Below are positions 1-7,777 of a stretch of 63,515 nucleotides of DNA, piece after piece. The stretch's first letter is position 1. Each line of letters opens with the position of its first letter. The DNA comes from Paracoccus bogoriensis (GTDB lineage Bacteria; Pseudomonadota; Alphaproteobacteria; Rhodobacterales; Rhodobacteraceae). The notes beneath the pieces were generated by a model. The model was given only the letters and a program-made list of their open reading frames with translations, was not told the DNA's origin and made no database searches. The DNA is taken from the NCBI RefSeq assembly GCF_019431455.1, contig NZ_JAHYSR010000021.1, positions 1-63,515 on the forward strand, given 5' to 3'. The position numbers were made by a program, and so were the translations under genes.

Positions 1-77
1 CACACCGCAGCGGCCGCCTAACCATGAGCCCGGCAACGCTGCCCCGACCCGATTTCAACATTCATCGGGACATCCCC
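1..77 (+). mobile_element. End of an insertion sequence (left copy)
   Basis: The reverse complement of this stretch matches 63380-63456 over 77 bases with one mismatch, so it is the end of a second, inverted copy of the IS that breaks the gene at the right edge. In the right copy a reading frame (last residues ...ADHTAAAAQP) stops at TGA. Here the C-to-T change at base 19 turns the CAA codon into TAA, so the same protein would end two codons earlier. The outer boundary (GGGACATCCCC, 67-77) is where the two copies stop matching. The transposase body lies outside the window, so I do not assign a family. Confidence 0.75.
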
Positions 78-254
78 TTCCTCGTCTCGGTCCTCGATCA
101 GCTGAGGTGATGCAGAAAGCCGCACTCGCGGGCTCCGAAGCCAACATCGCAAACCGTGAAATACCAGTCGCAACAACTGCGCCATCATGTGTCTGAAGGT
201 AGCCGTTCGGTCTGACCACGACGCCTGGCGAGGAGCGCGGGCTTGCCCGCACGA

Positions 255-789
255 AACCCTCCGGTGGGGGGCGACCGAGCCAGGGCCCGCGGGGCCCGAA
301 CGGCAGGTGGGCACGGATCGCGTTCACGGTCTGGGCCTGCTGCCTCACAAGAAAGTCCCGTGCCTTGTGCTCCAGCAGCGCCGCCTGCCGCTCGGCCGAT
401 TTCACCGGCACGAAGCGCATCGTCGGCCGCGTGACCGCCTCGCAGATGGCTTCGGCATCGTTCGTCGGCTTGCGCGGCTGCACCGCAGCCACGGTCCTCC
501 TCACCATCTATCTTCCCGCGCGTCACGGACCCCGATATCCTGGTCGTCGATAACGGCCCGGAACTGCGCGGGCGGGCGCTGGATGGATGGACCGATGATC
601 ACCGCGTCCAGGGTTAGCGCCCGAACACGCCTCTATCCCGACAAGGCACGGCCCGAGACGTGCGAAGACCCCCAGCACCTGCGACCGGCGCAGCCGACGG
701 CGGACGATCATGCGCCTCTCTGCATCGACGCCGTGCATCTGGAAAACGCCCTTGGCCAGATCGAGGCAAAGGGTGACAGGCTGATCCAT
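255..789 (-). pseudogene. Broken IS110-family transposase
   Basis: Two pieces of one IS110-type transposase are visible on the minus strand. The N-terminal piece starts at the ATG at 789 (MDQPVTLCLDLAKGVFQ, then RRRLRRSQVL and LVGIEAC) and carries the RuvC-like first catalytic Asp region. The second piece, about 507 down to 255, has KPTNDAEAICEAVTRPTMRF and FLVRQQAQTVNAIRAHL, the usual DEDD-region continuation. The C-terminal Ser domain is absent, and the two pieces are separated by foreign sequence at about 510-615. The element cannot make an active transposase. Confidence 0.75.
529..618 (+). pseudogene. IS3-family OrfB scrap inside the IS110 remnant
   Basis: The plus strand reads DPDILVVDNGPELRGRALDG and then WTDDHRVQG followed by TAG. 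The VVDNGPEL core is the second-Asp region of IS3-family (rve) DDE transposases, usually VVDNGPEFTS.. followed by ALDAWA. Only about 30 codons survive, in opposite orientation to the IS110 pieces on each side. I infer that an IS3-type element entered the IS110 copy and most of it was later lost. No IS3 ends are identified. Confidence 0.55.
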
Positions 790-938
790 GGATCGCCCCC
801 TCAGGGGAATGCTCCGCGGCGCCCACCCCGGCACATCGCGATGCCGCAAGCGGGGCCATCCACATCATCAATGGCGCTTGCGCCTCACCCGCTTGTCCGT
901 CCAAGCCGCTTCGTCCGGCGCGCCACGCCATCACCATG

Positions 939-962
939 GTGTCCACCATCGGTGGTGGACAC
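939..962. repeat. 10-bp perfect inverted repeat
   Basis: GTGTCCACCA, a TCGG loop, then TGGTGGACAC. It lies between the IS110 remnant and the broken aldose epimerase, with no T-run after it on either strand. It could be a leftover IS end or a hairpin. The rest of 790-1240 shows no gene I recognise. Confidence 0.5.
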
Positions 963-1239
963 TGTCCGGCTATCTCAGCCCGTGGCGGAGCGGTCAGGCC
1001 GGGCGGTTAGGTCGAGGCCAAGCAGCAGGGAAGCTTTCGTCCGGCAGGCTGACAGGGCCACCCGGATGGAGAGGTTTTCCGTGCGCGCCGGCCGTCGATG
1101 TCTGTTCTCCCGAGTTCCGAGGCGGCTGCGCGGGCAGCGAACGAAGTGACCTAAGTGTGCGCCAGCACGGCCTTCCGGGCGCGGCGCCATGCTCGCCCGA
1201 ACCAGGTGCCGTTCACGGCGGTCAGGCGGGGCGGGACCG

Positions 1240-1966
1240 TGCGACGGACAGAAATTGTGATCCAGCCCCCTGGCCTCGCCCCCCAATCTGTCGGCGCGGA
1301 AATCCAGGGGCGTGCCGGCGAGGTGCAGGATCCGGCCGTCGGGGATGAACTGCGCATCGACGGGCAGGTAATCCTCGGCCACGATCCGCAGGTGGTAGCC
1401 CCGGATGTCGCCCTGACCGTCAAGGTCGAAATAGCCATGGTGGGTCAGGCTGCACGGGGTGGCCTTGTCCGTTCGCGCCGACAATGTGACGCGCAGCGTC
1501 CGGTCGGTCAGCGCGATGCCCGCGGTGATGTCAAGCGGCCCGGAAGGCCCATAATCCGTCGGGCAGAGACAGGCACAGCGTGACCGAGGCGGGCTCCAGC
1601 GCGCTGATCAGCCAAAGCATCGTATCGGTTCCCTCGCTGTCGCCATGCAACATGCGGCGGCCGAGGAAATTGGCGTCCAGTGCGTGGCTCTGGCCGTCCA
1701 GGACCACCCGCGCGCCGCCGATGCGGTTGGCATAGCGGCCGACGATGGCGCCGATAGAGCGGCCGCGCCCCAGATATTCCGCGGGCGTGGCAGCCCGGAA
1801 CCGGCGGATGGGCGACACCCTCCATCCTCAGATCCTGCACGATCGCACCCCGTGTCAGAACGCGCGCCCGCAGCCCGCCCCCGGCCAGCGTCATGGCCTC
1901 GATCTTGCGGCCGTCGGGCAGGGTGTTGAATTTCGCCCTCTGCTCGGCCTGCGGCGTGCGGGTCAT
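1240..1966 (-). pseudogene. galM: Aldose 1-epimerase pseudogene (frameshifted, truncated)
   Basis: Aldose epimerases interconvert the anomers of hexoses. Three consecutive minus-strand frames together give a GalM-like protein. The start at 1966 leads into NTLPDGRKIEAMTLAGGG and ARVLTRGAIVQDLRMEGVAHP. The next frame has PAEYLGRGRSIGAIVGRYANRIGG, and the third has SLTHHGYFDLDGQGDI, then LPVDAQFIPDGRI and GLDHNF. The first join (near 1785-1815) needs about one added base. The second, near 1551, looks like one extra T (GGATTAT for GATAT). After GLDHNF (about 1245) similarity ends, so roughly the last third is missing. The His of THHGYF and the Asp of the LDHNF region are still visible. Confidence 0.75.
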
Positions 1967-2029
1967 GGGTTGGGCTCCGTCACGGCTTTGCCTGTTCAGA
2001 TGCCGGATGCAGGGCTTCCGCAAGCCCGT

Positions 2030-2974
2030 CTAGCCCTGGGGCGTGCTGGCCTTGCGCTGCGCGGCGCGTTCCAGGCCCAGCTTGCGTTCGCGCCAGATGA
2101 TCATGATACCGGCCAGGATCACGATGGCGGCCCCCAGGATGACCGGCAGGCCCGGCACTTCGGCAAAGAACCACCAGCCGATGCCGACGGCCAACAGCAT
2201 CGAGACATAGTCGAACGGCGCGATGACCGAAGCGTCGGCATGGCGATAGGCCGAAGTCAGCAGGATCTGCCCCACCCCGCCCAGCAGCCCCGTCGTCACC
2301 AACAGCGCCAGCGTCGGAAGGTCTGGCAGCACCCAACCGAAGGGCAGCGTCAGCAGCGACAGACCCGACGCCGTGATCGAGAACCAGAAGACAATGGCCG
2401 AGGTGCGCTCGACCTGGACCAGCTTGCGAACGAAGATCATCGCCAGCGCCGTGCAGATCGCGCCGGTCAACGCGACCACCGCCCCCAGCATCCGCGCCGG
2501 GTCGGCGTCCCCCGCGCCCGACCCCAGCTGTGGCGACAGCACGATCAGCACTCCGCAAAGCCCAAGCGCGACCATGCCCAACCGAAAGGCGCGCACATCC
2601 TCGCCCAGGAACATCCCCGCAAAGACCACCACCAGCAGTGGCGAGGCATAGCCGATCGCCGTCGCCTCGGGCAGCGGCAGAAGCGCCAGCGCCCAGAAGC
2701 CGAAACCCATCGCCGCCGTTCCCGCAAGCCCGCGATAGACGTGACCCATGGGCCGCACGCTGTGAAGCCCGCCGCGCCATTCCCGCCGCCAGACCAGCCA
2801 GGCCAGGATTACCGGCACCGCAAAGAGCGACCGGAAGAACACTTGCTGGCCCGGCGGCACGCCGATCTCGGGCGCCGAGGTCGCCTTGACCAGCGCGGCC
2901 ATCACCGTGAACACCGTGACCGAGGCGCATTTCAGCAGGATGCCCCGCAGCGGAGAAGATAGCCCGGATGTCAC
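2030..2974 (-). CDS. EamA/RhaT-family (DMT) transporter
   Basis: This is an inner-membrane drug/metabolite-type transporter, 314 residues, close to the usual 280-310. About ten hydrophobic segments in two EamA repeats are visible: residues about 10-150 with GFGFWALALLPLPEATAI and YASPLLVVVFAGMFLGE, and about 160-300 with LLGGVGQILLTSAYRHADAS and APFDYVSMLLAVGIGWWFF. A lysine/arginine-rich tail (RERKLGLERAAQRK) should lie in the cytoplasm. The chosen start is a GTG at 2974 because no upstream ATG fits; this start is uncertain. The substrate cannot be read from sequence. It is a single gene divergent from dctB, with about 530 bases between them. Confidence 0.85.
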   Translation of the reverse strand: MTSGLSSPLRGILLKCASVTVFTVMAALVKATSAPEIGVPPGQQVFFRSLFAVPVILAWLVWRREWRGGLHSVRPMGHVYRGLAGTAAMGFGFWALALLPLPEATAIGYASPLLVVVFAGMFLGEDVRAFRLGMVALGLCGVLIVLSPQLGSGAGDADPARMLGAVVALTGAICTALAMIFVRKLVQVERTSAIVFWFSITASGLSLLTLPFGWVLPDLPTLALLVTTGLLGGVGQILLTSAYRHADASVIAPFDYVSMLLAVGIGWWFFAEVPGLPVILGAAIVILAGIMIIWRERKLGLERAAQRKASTPQG

Positions 2975-3187
2975 GTCGCACGTCCCTGGTTCGTTGCCGC
3001 GAACTAGCCAGAATTTGCAGATCGTGTAAATCCCCCGACCCCATTGCTCGTGCGTTTCGCTTGCACCTGATGGTGAGACCGCCTTACATGCAGAAAGAGA
3101 ACCGTTATGTTCCGTTTTTGATCGTGCAGGGCCGTCAGGGCGCAGCGCGCCTCAGGGTTCTTTCCGCCGCTTGTCGGGATGATCGCG

Positions 3188-3409
3188 ATGTATTGCACCT
3201 GCTGCGGCCACGAGGCCGACCCCGATTGTGCAACCTGTGTCGGTTGCGGGGCACGCTGGTGCCGCCAGCCTGCCGGAATGACGGTGGGTCTGCGATCATG
3301 CAGATCGCGCGGCGGCGCTGGTCGCCCTTTGGCGCCGGCTCGGCATTGTGGCGCAAGGCGTGGCGCCCGAAAAACTGAGGGCCAGCCGAGCGGTGCGGAT
3401 CTGCCTTGA
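3188..3409 (+). CDS. Possible small Cys-rich (zinc-ribbon-like) protein
   Basis: This lies in the 533-base gap between the EamA gene and dctB. From the ATG at 3188 the product begins MYCTCCGHEADPDCATCVG and continues CGARWC, giving CxxC-x8-CxxCxxC spacing that resembles a zinc ribbon. The remainder is Arg/Gly/Ala-rich and looks like uncoding GC-rich sequence, and there is no strong ribosome-binding site. It may be a real small protein cut short or a chance frame. Nothing else is visible in 2975-3507. Confidence 0.25.
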   Translation: MYCTCCGHEADPDCATCVGCGARWCRQPAGMTVGLRSCRSRGGAGRPLAPARHCGARRGARKTEGQPSGADLP

Positions 3410-3507
3410 TGCGGATCAAGGGCCATTCCCGGCCTGAACGGCATCGTCCCGCCAGCGTTCAAGACCGGGGCTTTTGCCGGCCCCCTCTTGCGTGGCATGG
3501 TTGCGGC

Positions 3508-5265
3508 ATGAAGCGTTTTCTTTCCCGCCATCTGCCTCTTCTGACCATGCTGATCGTTCTGGTCGCGGGATTGAGCCTGGCGGCCGGTTCCGTCGCGCGG
3601 CAGGCGGGCCTTGCACGTCTGGATGAGGAATTGCAGGGCCGTGTCGCCCTGGCCCGTCACGCCATCGTCACCCAGATCGAGCGCTATCGTTACCTGCCCG
3701 CCATCATCGCCGAGGATGCGCGTATCCAGGATCTTCTGGCCACGCCGGACGGGTCGGCAGAGGCGGCCAACAGCTATCTTCGGGTCGCGCGCGATCTGTC
3801 GGGCGCGGACGAGATTTATCTGCTGGATGTGCGCGGGGTGACGCTGGCGGCCAGCAATCATGCCGAACCGAGCAGTTTCGTCGGCCATGATTATTCCTTC
3901 CGCCCCTATTTCGTTGACGCGATGCAACTGGGCGAGGGGCGCTATTACGCCGTCGGCGTGACGACAGGCGTGCCCGGTTATTTCCTGGCCTCGCGGGTGG
4001 GGGATGCGGAAGCGCCGCTTGGCGTGGCGGTGACCAAGGTGGACATGGCGGGACTGGCCGCTGCCTGGGAGGGCGCCGGGCAGGATATCGGGCTGGCTGA
4101 TGATCTGGGCATCGTCTTTCTGGCCGGGCGTGCGGATTGGGTCTATCGCCCGCTGGACCCCCTGCCCGAAACCGCGCTGGCGCGGATCGCGGCCGAGCGG
4201 CGCTATGACGGGATGGAGATCGCCGCCGCCCTGCCGCTGCGAGAGGCGATGGACGGGGGGCTGCATCTGGCCGAGGGACTGCTGGAGTCCGATCGCTGGC
4301 GGATCATCGCCGGACTGCCGACGGCGCCGGTCGATGCTCAGGCGCGGCTGGTCGCGGCGGCGACCGCGCTGGCGGGGTTGCTGGCCTCGGCGCTTGGGCT
4401 GGGCTTGTGGCAGCGGCGTCAGCTGATCCGGGTGCGGCTGAACCAGAATGCCGAACTGGAGCGGCGCGTGGCCGAGCGGACCGAGGCCCTCGCGCGCGAG
4501 ATCGACGAGCGCCGCCGCGCGCAGGAGGATCTGCGCCGCACCCATGAGAGCCTGGTCCATGCCGCAAAGCTGGCCGTGCTGGGGCGCATGTCCTCGACCA
4601 TCGTGCACGAGGTCAGCCAGCCCCTTTCGGCGCTGGACAGCACATTGGCGGCGGCCGAACTGCACCTGGCGGCAGGGCGGGACGACCGGGCGGCGGCAAG
4701 CCTGGGCTCGGGGCGGGCAATGCTGGTGCGGATGCAGAAGATGGTGCGCAATCTCAAGCGGTTCGGCGCAAGGCAGCGCCCCGAGCCGCCCGAGTCCGTC
4801 GATCTGGCGCAGGTCGTGACCGGCAGCGCCGAAATTCTGGCGCCCCGGCTGCGCGAACTGGGCCAGAGCCTCGTGCTGGACCTTCCCGCTGGCCTGCCTG
4901 CGGCGCGCGGCCATGCGATCCGGTTCGAGCAAGCGGTAACGAACCTGATCCTGAACGCAGCCGAGGCCAATGCCATCCAGGGCAGCGTCGAGCCGATCCG
5001 TGTCGCGCTGGCCCTTGGGCAGGACGGGTTGCGCCTGGTGATCGAGGATCGCGGACCGGGTATCGCGCCGGGCATGGAAAGCCGCATCCGCGAGCCCTTT
5101 TTCACCACGCGCCTGTCGGGCGAAGGCCTGGGTCTGGGCCTCTCGATCACGCAGGGCATTCTGGATCAGGCAGAGGGGCGGCTGCGCTTTCATCCCCGAC
5201 CGGGCGGCGGCACCGTGACCGAGGTCGAACTGCCCCTGTTCCGCCCTGAGCGGCTGGCGGGCTGA
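3508..5265 (+). CDS. dctB: DctB-type membrane sensor histidine kinase
   Basis: 585 residues, the usual DctB length. A first membrane segment (about 9-28) and a second (about 275-295) enclose a periplasmic sensor region of the double-PAS/Cache kind (YLLDVRGVTLAASNHAEP, GHDYSFRPYF). A coiled coil (ELERRVAERTEALAREIDER) leads to the H-box IVHEVSQPLSALDS, with His367 as the expected phosphorylation site. The ATP-binding domain has NLILNAAEA, EDRGPGIAPG and GLGLGLSITQGIL. The start at 3508 begins the hydrophobic leader; upstream in-frame Met codons would add an implausible basic tail. It ends five bases before dctD. Such pairs sense C4-dicarboxylates or other acids. Here the neighbouring TRAP-TAXI operon suggests the ligand is the transported acid (inference). 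Confidence 0.88.
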   Translation: MKRFLSRHLPLLTMLIVLVAGLSLAAGSVARQAGLARLDEELQGRVALARHAIVTQIERYRYLPAIIAEDARIQDLLATPDGSAEAANSYLRVARDLSGADEIYLLDVRGVTLAASNHAEPSSFVGHDYSFRPYFVDAMQLGEGRYYAVGVTTGVPGYFLASRVGDAEAPLGVAVTKVDMAGLAAAWEGAGQDIGLADDLGIVFLAGRADWVYRPLDPLPETALARIAAERRYDGMEIAAALPLREAMDGGLHLAEGLLESDRWRIIAGLPTAPVDAQARLVAAATALAGLLASALGLGLWQRRQLIRVRLNQNAELERRVAERTEALAREIDERRRAQEDLRRTHESLVHAAKLAVLGRMSSTIVHEVSQPLSALDSTLAAAELHLAAGRDDRAAASLGSGRAMLVRMQKMVRNLKRFGARQRPEPPESVDLAQVVTGSAEILAPRLRELGQSLVLDLPAGLPAARGHAIRFEQAVTNLILNAAEANAIQGSVEPIRVALALGQDGLRLVIEDRGPGIAPGMESRIREPFFTTRLSGEGLGLGLSITQGILDQAEGRLRFHPRPGGGTVTEVELPLFRPERLAG

Positions 5266-5269
5266 TCTC

Positions 5270-6577
5270 ATGCAGGGCAATCGCGGCAGGATCATCTTCA
5301 TCGACGACGAGGCGGGCCTGTGCGAGGCCGCAGGCGACTGGCTGGAGGCATCGGGCTTCGTCGTGCGGACCTTTACCGACCCCGTTGCCGCGCTGGCGGG
5401 TCTGGACCTGCCCGGCTGCGATTGCGTCGTCACCGACCTGCGGATGCCCGGACTTGACGGGCAGCAGGTTCTGGACGCGCTGAGGCTGCGCGACCCCGAT
5501 CTGCCTGTCGTGCTGCTGTCGGGCCATGCCGACGTGCCGGTCGCGGTTGCGGCCATGCGGACCGGCGCACATGATTTTCTCGAAAAACCCTATCGCGCCG
5601 AACATCTGGTCGAGGTTCTGGACAATGCCGTCGCCTTGCGCCGCGCGCGGCGGCAGGCGCGGGCGGGCGGGCCTGCGCTGATGTCGGAACGGCTGGAGGC
5701 GCGGTTGCCGGGCAGCAGCGCGCAGGTCCGCTACCTGCGCCAGCGGGTGCGGGCGCTGGCCGATCTGCCGGTCGATCTGATGCTGTCGGGCGAGCCGGGG
5801 ACGGGTCGGCTTGCGCTTGCCCGCTGTCTGCACGATCTGGGGCGGCGGGCGCGCAAGCCCTTTGTCGCGCTGGACGCCCATGCACTGACCGGTCCGGGGG
5901 CCGAGGCCGAATTGTTCGGGCTGGATCGCGGGTCGGGCGGCGCCGGCCGGGCGGGCCGGGTCGAACAAGCCAGCGGCGGGACGCTCTATATCGCCTCGAT
6001 CGAGGCGCTACCGCTAGCCTTGCAGGCGCGGCTGATGGCGGTGCTGCGCGAAGGCGAGGTGATGCGCAGCGGCGGCCTGACGCCGCGTCCGGTCGATCTG
6101 CGCCTGATCGCGGGGACCGGGCCGGAACCCCAGCGTGCCGTGGCCGAAGGTCGGCTGCGCGCTGACCTGTTTCATCACCTGTCGGCCGCCGCGCTGCCGC
6201 TGCCACCTCTGCGGCACCGCCGCGAAGATCTGGCCGAATTGTTCGCCGCCTGCCTGCTTGAGGCCGCGCGAAGGCTGGGCTTACCCGCCCCGGACCTGCG
6301 CGCCGCGGATCTGGACCGACTGATGGCGCATGACTGGCCGGGCAACTTGCCGGAATTGCGCGCCGCGGCGCAGCGTCTGCTTCTGGCGCCCGAACCTGCG
6401 CCCCTGCCCGACCCCGCCCCGCCCCTGCCCGAGCGGCTGGCCGCGATCGAGGCCGCGATGATCGCCTCGGCCCTGGCCGAGGCCGGGGGTGTGGCCGCGC
6501 AGGCCGCCGAACGTCTGGGCCTGCCACGCCGGACGTTGAACGAAAAGATTGCGCGCTATGGCCTGCGCGACGACTGA
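5270..6577 (+). CDS. dctD: DctD-type response regulator with degenerate AAA+ domain
   Basis: 435 residues: receiver (1-120) with acidic pair D12/D13, phospho-acceptor D56 (VVTDLRMP) and K106; a sigma54-activator-like AAA+ region (about 140-370); and a Fis-type helix-turn-helix at the C-terminus (AAQAAERLGLPRRTLNEKIA). The ATPase core is damaged: Walker A reads GEPGTGR, with Arg180 where family members have Lys. The GAFTGA loop that contacts sigma54 is missing (ELFGLDRGSGGAGRAGR). The Walker B motif, normally GGTLFLDEI, reads GGTLYIASI. It should still bind DNA and receive phosphate, but classical ATP-driven sigma54 activation looks impossible. Rhodobacter capsulatus NtrC also lacks GAFTGA and works with another sigma factor, which is the likely parallel. 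Confidence 0.85.
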   Translation: MQGNRGRIIFIDDEAGLCEAAGDWLEASGFVVRTFTDPVAALAGLDLPGCDCVVTDLRMPGLDGQQVLDALRLRDPDLPVVLLSGHADVPVAVAAMRTGAHDFLEKPYRAEHLVEVLDNAVALRRARRQARAGGPALMSERLEARLPGSSAQVRYLRQRVRALADLPVDLMLSGEPGTGRLALARCLHDLGRRARKPFVALDAHALTGPGAEAELFGLDRGSGGAGRAGRVEQASGGTLYIASIEALPLALQARLMAVLREGEVMRSGGLTPRPVDLRLIAGTGPEPQRAVAEGRLRADLFHHLSAAALPLPPLRHRREDLAELFAACLLEAARRLGLPAPDLRAADLDRLMAHDWPGNLPELRAAAQRLLLAPEPAPLPDPAPPLPERLAAIEAAMIASALAEAGGVAAQAAERLGLPRRTLNEKIARYGLRDD

Positions 6578-6607
6578 TCGGGCGGTTTCTTGCCAGACAA
6601 TTTGCAA

Positions 6608-6629
6608 ACCTGGCGGAATGACGCCAGGT
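6608..6629. promoter_or_regulatory. 8-bp inverted repeat upstream of the TRAP operon
   Basis: ACCTGGCG-GAATGA-CGCCAGGT, between dctD and the TAXI gene (start 6770). There is no T-run after it, so an operator, possibly for the DctD-type regulator, seems likelier than a terminator. A second short palindrome (TTCTTAAAGAA) lies about 45 bases further on. I looked for a sigma54 -24/-12 element (TGGCAC-N5-TTGC) in 6578-6769 and found none. Confidence 0.45.
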
Positions 6630-6769
6630 CTCTGTTCAGGTAGAGAGTAATTTCACATGAAAACAAATTCTTAAAGAAGTTCGCTCAATGTCACGCCGTC
6701 GTGAATTCTGCGTGGGTTCGAGAGGCCTCGGCTGCTAGCCTTCCCGCCAGAACATCATGGGAGGATCGC

Positions 6770-7726
6770 ATGTTCCATCGCATCGCAGCCGCCATTCCGG
6801 TGGCCGCCCTGTCGGGCATTCTAGCGACCGCGCCGCAGGCGCAGGCGCAGGATTTCATCAACATTCTGACCGGGGGCACCTCGGGGGTCTATTACCCCCT
6901 TGGCGTGGCGCTGTCCGAGATCTACGCCGCGGGCATCGACGGGTCACGCACGCAGGTCCAAGCCACCAAGGCCAGCGTCGAGAACCTGAACCTGCTGGCC
7001 CAGGGCCGGGGCGAGATCGCCTTTGCGCTTGGCGACAGCGTCAAGATGGCGTGGGAGGGCAACGAGGAAGCGGGCTTCCCCCGTCCCCTGTCCGAACTGC
7101 GCGCCATCGCGGCGATCTATCCGAATTATATCCAGATCGTGGCCGACGCTTCCTCGGGGGCGGTGACGCTGGACGATCTGCGCGGCAAGACGCTGTCGGT
7201 CGGCGCCCCGGCCTCGGGGACGGAGCTGAACGCGCGGGCGATCTTTGCCGCAGCCGGAATGAGCTATGACGATCTGGGCCGGGTCGAATACCTGCCCTAT
7301 GCGGAATCGGCCGAACTGATCAAGAACCGCCAGTTGCAGGCCACGCTGCAATCCTCGGGTCTGGGCGTGGCCTTCATCCAGGACCTGTCGGCCACCCACG
7401 ACATTACTATCGTCGAGATCCCCGAAGAGGTCGTGACCGCCATCGGCGAACCCTTCGTGCCCGCGACCATCCCGGCGGGCACCTATGCGGGGATCGATCA
7501 GGACATCGCCACGGCGGCGGTGGGCAACATGCTGATCACCCATGAGGGCGTCAGCGAGGAAACCGCCTATCAGATGACGAAGCTGATGTTCGACAATCTC
7601 GACCGGATGCGCAGCGCCCACGGCGCGGCGGCGGCGATCACCCCGGAAACCGCGCTGGACGGCCTGCCCATCCCGCTGCATCCGGGGGCCGAGCGGTATT
7701 ACCGCGAGATCGGCCTGATCCAGTAA
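6770..7726 (+). CDS. TRAP transporter TAXI-family solute-binding protein
   Basis: 318 residues. A signal peptide (about 1-26, ending APQAQAQ) is followed by the TAXI-family start DFINILTGGTSGVYYPLG. Later family features include QATKASVENLNLL, GEIAFALGDSV and GKTLSVGAPASGTELNARAI. It binds substrate in the periplasm and delivers it to the fused TRAP permease encoded next. The start at 6770 is preceded by GGGAGGATCGC. TAXI proteins bind glutamate, 2-oxoglutarate or related acids in the few known cases; the ligand here is unknown. Its position right after the two-component genes supports co-regulation. Confidence 0.9.
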   Translation: MFHRIAAAIPVAALSGILATAPQAQAQDFINILTGGTSGVYYPLGVALSEIYAAGIDGSRTQVQATKASVENLNLLAQGRGEIAFALGDSVKMAWEGNEEAGFPRPLSELRAIAAIYPNYIQIVADASSGAVTLDDLRGKTLSVGAPASGTELNARAIFAAAGMSYDDLGRVEYLPYAESAELIKNRQLQATLQSSGLGVAFIQDLSATHDITIVEIPEEVVTAIGEPFVPATIPAGTYAGIDQDIATAAVGNMLITHEGVSEETAYQMTKLMFDNLDRMRSAHGAAAAITPETALDGLPIPLHPGAERYYREIGLIQ

Positions 7727-7777
7727 GCCGAACGGCCAGCACCCCTGCGCGGGCCGTCCCCCTACCCGGAGAGCGCC

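Noticed and set aside
3004..5556. 850-codon open frame on the minus strand
   Set aside because: It is antisense to dctB, with low-complexity Gln/Arg/Pro composition and no domain.
6578..6769. Sigma54 promoter for the TRAP operon
   Set aside because: No TGGCAC-N5-TTGC-like element is present, and the DctD protein lacks the sigma54-contact loop.
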